NCBI GenBank assembly: GCA_026874595.1 | Contig: CM049313.1 | Coordinates: 11,283,508 to 11,347,507, forward strand | Origin: Sipunculus nudus | Lineage: Eukaryota; Annelida; Sipuncula; Golfingiida; Sipunculidae | DNA: 64,000 nt | Direction of reading: 5' to 3' | In this document: positions 1 through 12,589 of the stretch, one piece after another | How the letters are laid out: every line of letters starts with the position of its first letter | How positions within the stretch are numbered: position 1 is the stretch's first letter | Made by a program: the position numbers and the translations under genes | Notes under the pieces: generated by a model | Told to the model about the DNA's origin: nothing | What the model saw: the letters and a program-made list of their open reading frames with translations, nothing else | Database searches by the model: none

Positions 1-3000
1 GCTACAACACTCTCTGTGCCCCTTTCCACCAAACTCTCTCTCTGCCCTTTGCTACAACACTCTCTCTTTGCCCTTTGCCACCAAACTCTCTCTGTACCCC
101 TTGCTACAACACTCTCTCTGCACCCCTTTCCACCAAACTCTCTCTGTACCCTTTGCTACAACACTCTCTCTGTACCCCTTGCCACCAAATTCTCTCTGTG
201 CCCCTTGCTAGAATACTCTCTCTCTACCCCTTGCCATCAAATTCTCTCTGTACCCTTTGCCACCAAACTCTCTCTGTACCCTTTGCTACAACACTCTCTC
301 TGTACCCCTTGCCACTAAATTCTCTCTGTGCCCCTTGCTAGAATACTCTCTCTCTACCCCTTGCCACCAAATTCTCTCTGTACCCTTTGCCACCAAACTC
401 TCTCTGTACCCCTTGCTACAACACTCTCTCTGCACCCCTTTCCACCAAACTCTCTCTCTCCCCTTTGCTATAACACTCTCTGTGCCCCTTTCCACGAAAC
501 TCTCTCTCTGCCCTTTGCTACAACACTCTCTCTGTGCCCTTTGCCACCAAACTCTCTCTGTACCCCTTGCTACAACACTCTCTCTGCACCCCTCTCCACC
601 AAACTCTCTTTCTGCCCCTTGCTACAACACTCTCTGTGCCCCTTGCCACCAAACTCTCTCTCTGCCCTTTGCTACAACACTCTCTGCACCCCTTTCCACC
701 AAACTCTCTCTCTGCCCCTTGCTACAACACTCTCTGTACCCCTTGCCACGAAACTCTCTCTGTGCCCCTTGCTACAACACTCTCTCTGTGTCCCTTGCCA
801 CCAAACTCTCTCTGTGCCCCTTGCCACCAAACTCTCTCTCTGCCCTTTGCTACAACACTCTCTGTGCCCCTTTCCACCAAACTCTCTCTCTGCCCTTTGC
901 TACAACACTCTCTCTGTGCCCTTTGCCACCAAACTCTCTCTGTACCCCTTGCTACAACACTCTCTCTGCACCCCTTTCCACCAAACTCTCTCTCTGCCCT
1001 TTGCTACAACACTCTCTGTGCCCTTGCCACAAAACTCTCTCTCTGCCCTTTGCTACAACACTCTCTGCACCCCTTTCCACCAAACTCTCTCTCTGCCCTT
1101 TGCTACAACACTCTCTGTACCCCTTGCCACGAAACTCTCTCTGTGCCCCTTGCTACAACACTCTCTCTGTGTCCCTTGCCAATTAACTCTCTTTGTGCCC
1201 CTTGCCACACAACTCTCTCTGTACCCCTTGCCACCAAACTCTCATTGTGTCCCTTGCCACCAAACTCTATCTGTACCCCTTGCCACCAAACTCTCTCTGT
1301 GCCCCTTGCTACAACACTCTCTCTGTGTCCCTTGCCAATAAACTCTCTATGTACCCCTTGCCACCAAACCCTCTCTGTACCCCTTGCTACAACACTCTCT
1401 CTGCACCCCTTTCCACCAAACTCTCTCTCTGCCCTTTGCTACAACACTCTCTCTGTGCCTTTTGCCACCAAACTCTCTCTGTACCCCTTGCTACAACACT
1501 CTCTCTGCACCCCTTTTCACCAAACTCTCTCTCTGCCCTTTGCTACAACACTCTCTGCACCCCTTTCCACCAAACTCTCTCTCTGCCCTTTGCTACAACA
1601 CTTTCTGCATCCCTTTCCACCAAACTCTCTCTCTGCCCTTTGCTACAACACTCTCTGTACCCCTTGCCACCAAACTCTCTCTGTACCCCTTGCCACCAAA
1701 CCCTCTCTGTACCCCTTGCTACAACACTCTCTGCGCCCCTTTCCACCAAACTCTCTCTCTGCCCTTTGCTACAACACTCTCTCTTTGCCCTTTGCCACCA
1801 AACTCTCTCTGTACCCCTTGCTACAACACTCTCTCTGCACCCCTTTCCACCAAACTCTCTCTGTACCCTTTGCTACAACACTCTCTCTGTACCCCTTGCC
1901 ACCAAATTCTCTCTGTGCCCCTTGCTAGAATACTCTCTCTCTACCCCTTGCCACCAAATTCTCTCTGTACCCTTTGCCACCAAACTCTCTCTGTACCCCT
2001 TGCTACAACACTCTCTCTGTGCCCCTTGCCACCAAACTCTCTCTGTAACCCTTGCCACCAAACTCTCTCTGCACCCCTTTCCACCAAACTCTCTCTCTGC
2101 CCTTTGCTACAACACTCTCTGTGCCCCTTGCCACAAAACTCTCTCTCTGCCCTTTGCTACAACACTCTCTGCACCCCTTTCCACCAAACTCTCTCTCTGC
2201 CCTTTGCTACAACACTCTCTGTACCCCTTGCCACCAAACTCTCTCTGTGCCCCTTGCTACAACACATTCTCTGTGTCCCTTGCCAATAAACTCTCTCTGT
2301 GCCCCTTGCCACACAACTCTCTCTGTACCCCTTGCCACCAAACTCTCATTGTGTCCCTTGCCACCAAACTCTATCTGTACCCCTTGCCACCAAACTCTCT
2401 CTGTGCCCCTTGCTACAACACTCTCTCTGTGTCCCTTGCCAATAAACTCTCTCTGTACCCCTTGCCACCAAACCCTCTCTGTACCCCTTGCTACAACACT
2501 CACTCTGCACCCCTTTCCACCAAACTCTCTCTCTGCCCTTTGCTACAACACTCTCTCTGTGCCTTTTGCCACCAAACTCTCACTGTACCCCTTGCTACAA
2601 CACTCTCTGTGCCCCTTTCCACCAAACTCTCTCTCTGCCCTTTGCTACAACACTCTCTGCACCCCTTTCCACCAAACTCTCTCTCTGCCCTTTGCTACAA
2701 CACTTTCTGCATCCCTTTCCACCAAACTCTCTCTCTGCCCTTTGCTACAACACTCTCTGTACCCCTTGCCACCAAACTCTCTCTGTACCCCTTGCCACCA
2801 AACCCTCTCTGTACCCCTTGCTACAACACTCTCTGTGCCCCTTTCCACCAAACTCTCTCTCTGCCCTTTGCTACAACAGTCTCTCTTTGCCCTTTGCCAC
2901 CAAACTCTCTCTGTACCCCTTGCTACAACACTCTCTCTGCACCCCTTTCCACCAAACTCTCTCTGTACCCTTTGCTACAACACTCTCTCTGTACTCCTTG

Positions 3001-5682
3001 CCACCAAATTCTCTCTGTGCCCCTTGCTAGAATACTCTCTCTACCCCTTGCCACCAAATTCTCTCTGTACCCTTTGCCACCAAACTCTCTCTGTACTCCT
3101 TGCTACAATACTCTCTCTGTGCCCCTTGCCACCAAACTCTCTCTGTAACCCTTGCCATTAAACTCTCTCTGCACCCCTTTCCACCAAACTCTCTCTCTGC
3201 CCTTTGCTACAACACTCTCTGTGCCCCTTGCCACAAAACTCTCTCTCTGCCCTTTGCTACAACACTCTCTCTGTGCCTTTTGCCACCAAACTCTCTCTGT
3301 ACCCCTTGCTACAACACTCTCTCTGCACCCCTTTTCACCAAACTCTCTCTCTGCCCTTTGCTACAACACTCTCTGCACCCCTTTCCACCAAACTCTCTCT
3401 CTGCCCTTTGCTACAACACTTTCTGCATCCTTTTCCACCAAACTCTCTCTCTGCCCTTTGCTACAACACTCTCTGTACCCCTTGCAACCAAACTCTCTCT
3501 GTACCCCTTGCCACCAAACCCTCTCTGTACCCCTTGCTACAACACTCTCTGCGCCCCTTTCCACCAAACTCTCTCTCTGCCCTTTGCTACAACACTCTCT
3601 CTTTGCCCTTTGCCACCAAACTCTCTCTGTACCCCTTGCTACAACACTCTCTCTGCACCCCTTTCCACCAAACTCTCTCTGTACCCTTTGCTACAACACT
3701 CTCTCTGTACCCCTTGCCACCAAATTCTCTCTGTGCCCCTTGCTAGAATACTCTCTCTCTACCCCTTGCCACCAAATTCTCTCTGTACCCTTTGCCACCA
3801 AACTCTCTCTGTACCCCTTGCTACAACACTCTCTCTGTGCCCCTTGCCACCAAACTCTCTCTGTAACCCTTGCCACCAAACTCTCTCTGCACCCCTTTCC
3901 ACCAAACTCTCTCTCTGCCCTTTGCTACAACACTCTCTGTGCCCCTTGCCACAAAACTCTCTCTCTGCCCTTTGCTACAACACTCTCTGCACCCCTTTCC
4001 ACCAAACTCTCTCTCTGCCCTTTGCTACAACACTCTCTGTACCCCTTGCCACCAAACTCTCTCTGTGCCCCTTGCTACAACACATTCTCTGTGTCCCTTG
4101 CCAATAAACTCTCTCTGTGCCCCTTGCCACACAACTCTCTCTCTACCCCTTGCCACCAAATTCTCTCTGTACCCTTTGCCACCAAACTCTCTCTGTACCC
4201 CTTGCTACAACACTCTCTCTGCACCCCTTTCCACCAAACTCTCTCTCTCCCCTTTGCTATAACACTCTCTGTGCCCCTTTCCACCAAACTCTCTCTCTGC
4301 CCTTTGCTACAACACTCTCTCTGTGCCCTTTGCCACCAAACTCTCTCTGTACCCCTTGCTACAACACTCTCTCTGCACCCCTCTCCACCAATACTCTCTT
4401 TCTGCCCTTTGCTACAACACTCTCTGTGCCCCTTGCCACCAAACTCTCTCTCTGCCCTTTGCTACAACACTCTCTGCACCCCTTTCCACCAAACTCTCTC
4501 TCTGCCCCTTGCTACAACACTCTCTGTACCCCTTGCCACGAAACTCTCTCTGTGCCCCTTGCTACAACACTCTCTCTGTGTCCCTTGCCACCAAACTCTC
4601 TCTGTGCCCCTTGCCACCAAACTCTCTCTCTGCCCTTTGCTACAACACTCTCTGTGCCCCTTTCCACCAAACTCTCTCTCTGCCCTTTGCTACAACACTC
4701 TCTCTGTGCCCTTTGCCACCAAACTCTCTCTGTACCCCTTGCTACAACACTCTCTCTGCACCCCTTTCCACCAAACTCTCTCTCTCTGCCCTTTGCTACA
4801 ACACTCTCTGTGCCCTTGCCACAAAACTCTCTCTCTGCCCTTTGCTACAAAACTCTCTCCACCCCTTTCCACCAAACTCTCTCTCTGCCCTTTGCTACAA
4901 CACTCTCTGTACCCCTTGCCACGAAACTCTCTCTGTGCCCCTTGCTACAACACTCTCTCTGTGTCCCTTGCCAATTAACTCTCTTTGTGCCCCTTGCCAC
5001 ACAACTCTCTCTGTACCCCTTGCCACCAAACTCTCATTGTGTCCCTTGCCACCAAACTCTATCTGTACCCCTGGCCACCAAACTCTCTCTGTGCCCCTTG
5101 CTACAACACTCTCTCTGTGTCCCTTGCCAATAAACTCTCTATGTACCCCTTGCCACCAAACCCTCTCTGTACCCCTTGCTACAACACTCTCTCTGCACCC
5201 CTTTCCACCAAACTCTCTCTCTGCCCTTTGCTACAACACTCTCTCTGTGCCTTTTGCCACCAAACTCTCTCTGTACCCCTTGCTACAACACTCTCTCTGC
5301 ACCCCTTTTCACCAAACTCTCTCTCTGCCCTTTGCTACAACACTCTATGCACCCCTTTCCACCAAACTCTCTCTCTGCCCTTTGCTACAACACTTTCTGC
5401 ATCCCTTTCCACCAAACTCTCTCTCTGCCCTTTGCTACAACACTCTCTGTACCCCTTGCCACCAAACTCTCTCTGTACCCCTTGCCACCAAACCCTCTCT
5501 GTACCCCTTGCTACAACACTCTCTGCGCCCCTTTCCACCAAACTCTCTCTCTGCCCTTTGCTACAACACTCTCTCTTTGCCCTTTGCCACCAAACTCTCT
5601 CTGTACCCCTTGCTTCAACACTCTCTCTGCACCCCTTTCCACCAAACTCTCTCTGTACCCTTTGCTACAACACACTCTCTCA
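1..5682 (+). repeat. 24-bp-based satellite array with higher-order periods
   Basis: The region is a continuous array of ~24-bp units of a few subtypes, such as ctctctgtaccccttgcc+accaaa, ctctctctgccctttgct+acaaca and ctctctgcacccctttcc+accaaa, with occasional 22- or 26-bp variants. It starts mid-unit at position 1, so it continues beyond the window, and it stops abruptly at about 5682. Variant patterns recur at fixed distances: 1384-2289 matches 3202-4107 (offset 1818), and 409-1749 matches about 4198-5541 (offset 3789-3792). This means multi-unit blocks were duplicated. Units rarely contain stop codons and are a multiple of three, so long reading frames (up to about 650 codons) appear in all three forward frames at once, with repeats like LSLCPLLQHS. 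That points to non-coding satellite rather than a gene. The rare marker variant 'ttgctagaatactctct' occurs near 207, 337, 1924, 3026 and 3742. Confidence 0.95.
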
Positions 5683-7128
5683 TTACAAAAATATACAGCA
5701 GTTAGAGCCGTGGATTTTCCACGGGAACAGCTAGTATATATATATTACTCTCTGAATAGCAGGGAAGATTATTACATTTATCATCCTCACTTGCTAAAAA
5801 AATTGGCGATATTGTTAAATGTATCTGTTTATTATGCATGACTTGACATGTTCCTGGCGTTCTGATTCGTGTTGGGCGCGGGCCCTGTGCATTCCGCACA
5901 AGTTGAACTCTGGTTTACCCGCAAAGAGTAAACACGGCGTGTTCGTTGTGGTCTTAATTGTTCGATTTTGTTCTTTGGAAAGTTCCGGACTAGAAGCTTC
6001 TGGACTTGGGGGGGGGGGGGCTGTGTTTGGAACCGGCAGAGAGAGAAAATACCAGCCGGCACTAAAGGGTGCGACTTTCTCGTCAGTCTTTGGACCTACT
6101 CCGATAATTACACAGTTACACATATTCTATGGATTTTATACAGACTTTATACAGTTTTATATGGATCGTCTTCAGTTTGTTTTTGGAATTTTACCTGAAC
6201 TTCACTTCTGAATTACAACAGATTGTCTTCGAGATTTAATTGGACTGTTCACCGGGAAGATTTACTTTAACTGTTTACGTGGATTATTTGTGCTAAAAGA
6301 CTTGTTGGACTATGACAGTTGTGGTATCCAGGAGGCCTAGGATCCGGACTCTGGTGATGTACATTTTTTATTATTGTTATGTCTTAAATACTGAGTGTGT
6401 AATTGTATTGATTTAGTATATTGTAATGTTAGGATTGTTCTAAGAATAAATTATAATAATTTGTTAAAAAAAACACTGACTTCTTTATTCCCTTAGACAT
6501 TTCACGCTGCCTAGTGTTGCAGAATCTAGTTTTTTTGTCTCCGTAACAAGGGTTTGTGCTCGTCACGATAACATGATCTGTTATTATTAGGTTCCGTAAC
6601 AATATATACCCCCACACCCCGCTGTAATGAAACCCCTGCTGCTGGCCCTTAACCAACACGTTTTCCATACTTTCTAGTCAGCTATATAATAAACGTTATT
6701 TGTTTGCGATGTGCAGAGCTGGATTCAAAAGTACTTGTTTTCGAAGAACTCCTACACTGAGCACTTTAAGTACTCGTACTTTCTTAATTATGAGTACTAC
6801 TTAAAAAGGTCTATGTGCTGGTACTGTACTAGTACACTGATACTGTAAAAGTATTAGAATAAATGAGTATGTTTATGTATACTTTTTGTATTTCGCTGAC
6901 TTTGGGGATAATTCATTTAAATACGCTTGAAGTTACGGAACTGTTTTTACCAGCAGGGCTATCGTTTCGGTATAGTTTCTCACAGCAGGGTGGGGATCCA
7001 GGATTTTAGAAAGGGAGGGGTCCAAGCCAGGAAGAAGAAAAACTGAAGAAAGGTTATCAAGTCCTGAGGTTCTGGTATGAAACCCTAAAACGGTTCATTC
7101 AATCCCTTGAACCTTTTATAAAAAAAAA
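5683..7128. other. unique AT-rich sequence, unidentified
   Basis: There is no convincing gene here. It contains a 12-base G run near 6009-6020, an AATAAA at about 6446 followed by an A-rich stretch, and two copies of a 'ccgtaacaa' motif near 6541 and 6593. A GC-richer patch (5860-6060) followed by T-rich sequence with a poly(A)-signal-like end is reminiscent of an LTR, but no second LTR, primer-binding site or target duplication was found. The open frame at 5819-6211 has no recognisable domain. A motif 'ggggatccaggattttaga' near 6991 resembles the termini of hAT-like repeats seen elsewhere in the window. Confidence 0.4.
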
Positions 7129-7255
7129 CTAGCAAATACCCGTGCTACGCACGGTTTAGGACGACACGACAATCCGTACGGTGGTATCGGAAATCCACAG
7201 AAAATCCGGAGATACGGAAAATCACACAAATCGCGTTACGATATTAATATATAGA
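7129..7255 (-). mobile_element. Complete 127-bp non-autonomous Helitron
   Basis: Read on the minus strand the element starts TCTATATATTAATATCG and ends with a perfect hairpin (stem CCGTGC/GCACGG, loop GTA), seven bases of spacer, then CTAG. It lies between a flanking A on the 5' side and T on the 3' side. These are the diagnostic features of Helitron rolling-circle transposons: 5' TC, 3' stem-loop about 10 nt before CTRR, insertion between A and T with no target duplication. It has no coding capacity, so it must have been moved by a helicase/Rep protein encoded elsewhere. A 5'-end relative lies at 8537-8612. Confidence 0.85.
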
Positions 7256-8536
7256 TCCATTATATGTATGGGGTTGTGGATAAATATCTTTCGGAACAGC
7301 GTTCGGAACATGTTTCGGAACAGCATACAGTCGCATACGGTCCCCGAATATGTGGTCGGGGTCATTGACAAATAGTCACCTACACATGTACCATGTGACA
7401 TGAGAAACTGATCAACAGGATTACATATAAATACAAAAGAAACCGTCCACGGAATAGACCTAAGAAGAAAATGCAAAAATCCCAGTTTTATTTGTGAAAA
7501 TAGTGTCAATGATGGCCATGACTTATACGAAATAAGCATACATACTGAATTAAAGAATTAAGTCTTTAAAAATAAAGAGTATTACATAAACATTATTGAA
7601 AATCATGTGGCATATGCATGTAAAAGAAACAAATACCAGAACAAACGTATTAAATATACATTTTTACAGGAGTTACACATTTGTAACTGCATTAATGAGA
7701 AAAAAATCTCAATTTTCAAAATATTTTAAAAGTCAATATTATAGTTAACAACTTTGGTGGTGCCACTCCACACATGGACACATCACACTGTACCAACCAA
7801 GACGTAAATTTGGTGAATATTTGTTAAGGACCTCAATCGCATGCAAGGCCCTGGACTTCGTGCGACCAAGTGCGACTGTATAAGACCAAAAAATCAAAGG
7901 TATGGTTCTCAGGCACCGCCCGCGTCAATTGTACTCCCCCCTTCCTCCCGCATAATAAAATTATTTTGATTTTCATCTTTCAAGAAGATAAAATAATACA
8001 ATTTTGATCAGTTTTCCTTTGTTTTGAAGTGCTTTTGCGTGTAATAAAACAATTCTGTTATTTTCATGGTTTCCCAGATCATATGAAATTTTTATTGAAA
8101 CAAACAAAACAAAGGTAAAATATAGCCCGGCCTCACAGGTTTCTGAAATAAAGTGCCTTTTTTTTGGCCTACCCATACCTTTTTTTCCTGCGACCCGGTA
8201 GATGTGCACTCAAGCATATCAGGTCACGAAGAGGGCTCCTGCAAAACAATACTTTCAAAGATCCCCCTTTTGAGAAGGGATCGCCGATAGGGATTATTTC
8301 GGACCGGTCACCGTGAAATATAAGAAAACCCCAGATAGGGCCCCCGGAGTAAAACTCTGTCCCGCCATCACACACTTTATTGCCATTGTGTTACCGGGCC
8401 CGAAGAGACAAAGAAAAGAGGCGCCCGCGGAGGAGCAAATATTAAAATTATTAATTATGCACGTAAAACGCAAATATTGCAAATAAAAGTGGGTGGAATC
8501 TCTTCAGACAAACCCGGAGCATATGCATGTCGAAAA
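7256..8536. other. unique sequence, nothing recognised
   Basis: This is AT-rich sequence without a supported gene. Short frames on the minus strand (7256-7539, 7973-8482) show no domain and no splice context that would argue for coding. There is a small direct repetition of 'ttcggaaca' motifs at about 7290-7322. Confidence 0.5.
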
Positions 8537-8612
8537 TCACGGCAATCCGTACGGTGGTATAAGAGGAGATACGGAAAATTACAAAAATCGCCTTACGCTA
8601 TTAATATATAGA
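8537..8612 (-). mobile_element. Helitron 5'-end fragment
   Basis: On the minus strand this starts with A|TCTATATATTAATAGCG and continues with sequence matching the inner part of the 127-bp element at 7129-7255, including the shared 'caatccgtacggtggtat' block on the plus strand. The 3' hairpin and CTAG are absent, so it is either truncated or replaced by unrelated sequence at about 8537. Confidence 0.7.
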
Positions 8613-8639
8613 TAGGCATGAAAACGCCGACCCTGCTGC

Positions 8640-8985
8640 ACACAGGTTGTTCGTTTTGTTTAAACCAACGTGTTTATAACATGTGCGAGGCCCATCAAAA
8701 TAATCCAAACATATTAAACAAGGACATCTTGTGGCAAGTCAGAGCTGTGGAAAGGGCGTTTTGCAAATAGTGATCTTTCAACTTCCGCACAAATGCAGTC
8801 ATGCAACCACCAGTGGTTTTTCTGTATGTCAACATTGGCGCTTGAACTGTTTTAACTAACAGCTCGTAAAAAACAAATTCACACATCAATCACGGAGGCG
8901 TTATAAAAACTTTTATAAACAGGAATTACCTACAATTCATTAATGTGAACTCGGGAGTAAGCCAGAAATAATAAATTCTACAAAA
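8640..8985 (+). repeat. Dispersed ~300-bp repeat family, copy A
   Basis: The block is clearly related to 12590-12885 (same orientation) and to the reverse complement of 45045-45330. Shared landmarks, in order, are 'acacaggttgttcgttt', an 'aggacatcttgtg' segment, 'acttccgca', a 'catgcaacca'-like block, 'aactaacagctcgta', 'ggaggcgttataa' and a terminal 'aagccagaaat'. No terminal inverted repeat, poly(A) tail or RNA polymerase III boxes were seen, so the class is unknown. The left edge of the 5.7-kb tandem unit (15438, 21163, 26875) also matches the 8640-8705 part in reverse orientation. Confidence 0.6.
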
Positions 8986-8989
8986 AATG

Positions 8990-11205
8990 TCGTGGAATAG
9001 CTGACTTAATGAAATGTCGTGGGTGCGGGTCCTCTGGATCCCCTCTCTCTGGATCCGAGGCTGCCAAGTCTAAAATCTGTTGTTCTTGTTCGTACAAATG
9101 ATTATATGAGTGAGATTAGCAGTTAAATAACATCATCAGACAAAGATAAGTAACTGTAATACACGACAATTCTAGTTGCTATTTGATCAATTTATTTCTC
9201 TTAGTATTTCACCATTGATTATATATATATATATGTATGGGTATACCTGTTTGGATATAACTTCATATATATCTTATTCCGTAGAATGTATCACAGTTTG
9301 AAATAATTTTATGTCACTGTATGTATGTTTAATTTTCATGTTGTGTTAAATTCGTTTTCAATGAATGTGGAATACACATTTTAAATTGTTTAATTAACAT
9401 TATGTAAGTTTAGAAAGTAATATGTAATCAGAGGTAGTCAAAATAGACAGCGGACTGAGATATGTAAGAAGACGGAATTGAAATAATAGCGCGAAAAAGA
9501 TTAGTAACACGCATGTTGTGCGATATAACTGTCCCTGATCGAAAACAAAGTACCCTCGACGCATTTTGTGGCCTGTATGTCGTGTGGTGAAAATATCAGC
9601 TTTATCCAGGTGTTTTAAATCCATGATTAGAAAAGATTCACTATAAATAACATCTCATTGCGTGCTTGAAAGAGCGAGTCCTATAATGAAAAAAAAAATG
9701 CTGATATAAATCAGGACACAGCACTATTCATCAAGAGCATACATTATAGGGTCGTTAATTATTTCCCCATAAGTACAGATTAAAGGATCTACGTACATAC
9801 CTATCGATCATTTATTATTTGAAGCTAAAAATCCATAAAAGAATTAGACAATGATGAAAGATCGCCAATGGAACTTCAGCTCATACGTAAATTGACCATG
9901 TATCTTTGATAGCTAATTTTGATGAGTATAAAATATTTGAGTGTTGATTAAGATCCTGATTAACTATCTTGTTTTGACAGTGTCTGCAACCTGTTGTGTC
10001 GGTTTGATATTTCCTCCTTGATTAAGCCGTTTACCGTTTTTGTCCATTTCCTACCTTGCCGTCACGTGCCGTCCATGTTTATCATCTAAACACAGCGATG
10101 CCGCCAGGGTAGTACGCCGGTGTTAAAGACTCAGTGCTAAACCCTTTCATGTTGCCGCTCGATAATCTGAAACTGATTTCTTATATCCCATGGCTATTCC
10201 TAACTTGATTTTTGTTTGCCTAACATTGCTCAGATTACAACCCTACCTATTTGACCCCAACTCGGTTCAACAATATGCTTATTAAAAAAAAAAAAACGAA
10301 ATATGGGAAAACCTGAATGCTTGTCTTAATGTCTTGAGAAAATTAAACAAGGTTTAAAAAGATCGAATCTTGATTTGATAAAGCCTGGAGAAAATTACAA
10401 GATATTCAGGGACAGAGAATTACAAGTATGCATATATGTGTCTAACCGCGCAAATCAGTTTTGCTATTTAACTACCTACCAGGGGTTAATTAATTTGACG
10501 GGGGTAATCTAAACTCGCTACACCGGTGAAGCACTGGCTCACCTATTGTACATACAGGCAAAGAAGGCATCTGTTATCAGAAAGCCGATGTTGATAATTA
10601 GTTCCACGAACTTTTCTTTTGTGCAATTAAACATTAATATGAGGGGTATTTGATGTGATTATGTAAAACGGCATCAAGTTCCTGACATTTATTGTTACTA
10701 GGACAGATAATCTCTAAAGTGTGAACAGAATTATTGAAGAATTTTTTTGCAGTGTGTTTAGTCGATTGTTTGAAGCATTTAATTGATCGTTTTTCTAAAA
10801 TTACATAGAATATCTAAAATTATTTTGTTCTCCGATAAATCGCAAACGTTGAAGGTAACGATGATTATCCAGTCACCCTGAGTCTCAAAGGCAAAGACCT
10901 CTCTGCTTAATTTTAATGCTTAAAATGACGGCTTATATTTTATTCTTTCGATTCTGACCTTATCATGATACCATTTTGTTTTGTCGTTCATAAAATGTTT
11001 ATACGTGAATTACATACCAGCGCCATATTCGCTTTTGTCTTGATGATAGAAGAACATTTTATAATTAGAATTATGGTGAGGAACTATCGGTTATTTAATA
11101 AAACAGACGCATTGAATGTTTCAGGAAAGAATCATAGTATTCGGTTAAAAAACCCGAAGGCTAATAATATTAATATAATTGTATGCAATCTGGCTTAAAT
11201 ATTGT
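8990..11205. other. unique AT-rich sequence, nothing recognised
   Basis: No gene, RNA or clear mobile element was seen in this 2.2-kb stretch. There is a short TA tract near 9222-9234 and an A run near 10286. Reading frames are all short and without recognisable motifs. Confidence 0.5.
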
Positions 11206-11210
11206 GATAT

Positions 11211-11228
11211 GAGAGAGAGAGAGAGAGG

Positions 11229-11305
<77 letters not shown>
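11211..11305 (+). repeat. (GA)n(GT)n(GA)n compound microsatellite
   Basis: About 18 bases of GA repeat, then about 20 bases of GT repeat, then about 56 bases of GA repeat. It sits directly upstream of a Helitron-like copy whose other members carry a GT-rich tract at the equivalent place, so it may be an expansion of that internal tract. Confidence 0.9.
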
Positions 11306-11308
<3 letters not shown>

Positions 11309-11317
11309 TGATGAACT

Positions 11318-11518
11318 GAATCTCAAAAAATTTTCAGGGCATATTGGAAGTGAAGAATCGATTAAATTTTTGTGTGGATCAGGAACGTCAAGCAATATTC
11401 ACTAATGAAGAGTCACTTATGCACTATAAAACCAGGGAATATGGTGCGAAAAGGTAAATCTAAACATGGTTTTGGGACCGTCGCGGAGGCTTGCATTCCT
11501 TAGAATGCAGATTTCTAT
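11318..11518 (+). mobile_element. Helitron-like dispersed repeat, 3' part
   Basis: The block shares the ordered landmarks of the family: 'gaagaatcgattaaattttt', 'gtggatcagga', 'atattcactaatg', 'gagtcacttatgca' and 'gcggaggcttgcattcc'. It ends with a hairpin GCATTC-CTTA-GAATGC followed seven bases later by CTAT, where other copies have CTAG. The hairpin plus CTRR end suggests a non-autonomous Helitron. The 5' part is replaced by or merged into the adjoining microsatellite. Confidence 0.6.
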
Positions 11519-11843
11519 TTATCGCTGCAATGATAGCTACATGAAGTTCATACAATTGACAGTCGTGCAGGGTTACAAAGACATCTTACGTCACATAAGA
11601 ACTTTTTCCAGCATATATTTAAACGAATTCCCAGTTATATAAATCCTTTGCTAAAAATAAAAAAAGAGATCTCTCTTAATAGTTATCTTGGAAAAGTAAA
11701 AACATAATTTGTTTCAATAAAATTCAGACCCAATATTTCGGAATGACGAAAGTTGTCGAATTAGGATGATTCATTGTTAAAAATTCTTCTCTGAATGATT
11801 TTTGGTTTAAAATTTTATCCTTTTAATGTCCAATGGGACAATA

Positions 11844-11932
<89 letters not shown>

Positions 11933-12584
11933 CAATGATAAATACCAATGGACAGATTAAAAAACAGACCTTGAAAAGGGTTGCAATGCATTCCAGGGAG
12001 GTCGACTGAATGCAGTATGGCGGAAAGTACAATGAACCCATTTACACTATTTCTTTCCAGTACGGAACAGGTGTTTGCATGTCGCACTGAATGGCCGTCT
12101 GATATCATGATTAATGCAAATGAATCGTCATAGCTGATGAAACCGATCAATCTAGACGTGTTACCAAGCACGCTCCCAATTCCTATTTAATCTCAGTAAC
12201 AAAACATTGCCTTATCCGGCTGCTTCAGCCCGCCATTCTTTGGTTAGACACACTGAATAATTAATGATCCCCCATTCGAGGTATCAAATACAGAGCACTG
12301 TCACGAACGATCTGCGCTTTCCAAACCCAAAAGTCTGAGTACCCCTGTACTTTAAGCACAATTAATTAAGGTCGGAAAACCAATTTATTTTTTTTTTAAA
12401 TTATATACTAAAGCTTTAATGATAAATAGTTAAAGTAAGGTCAGCTTGTTACCTCAATAACAGCCCAGCTTACAGGGTTATGATGGTTGGAAAAGAATGT
12501 CAATTACCTCTCTGACCTTTATAAACTAAAGGGTGATTCCTTGGAGTTTTTATTTAAAAAAAGTGACAAGAAAACGTGAATATC
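11519..12584. other. unique sequence with (CT)n(AT)n tract
   Basis: No gene was seen. A compound microsatellite, CT at about 11847-11888 passing straight into AT at about 11888-11928, is the only notable feature. The same CT-to-AT arrangement recurs at 46472-46546. Confidence 0.6.
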
Positions 12585-12589
12585 ATCAC

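Noticed and set aside
286-5541. Repeated minus-strand frames of 60-100 codons with Arg/Glu/Gly-rich repeats
   Set aside because: They are shadows of the same satellite on the reverse strand and recur at the satellite's higher-order offsets.
257-5734. Very long forward reading frames (up to about 650 codons) with Leu/Pro/Ser/Cys repeats
   Set aside because: They occur in three overlapping frames at once across a 24-bp satellite and reflect stop-free monomers, not a protein.
5819-6211. 130-codon frame after the satellite
   Set aside because: No domain; it overlaps an opposite-strand frame of similar length and a G homopolymer, and composition follows the DNA.
5690-6610. Possible solo LTR
   Set aside because: A poly(A)-signal-like end and GC-richer start are suggestive, but no terminal TG...CA pair with target duplication or second copy could be defined.
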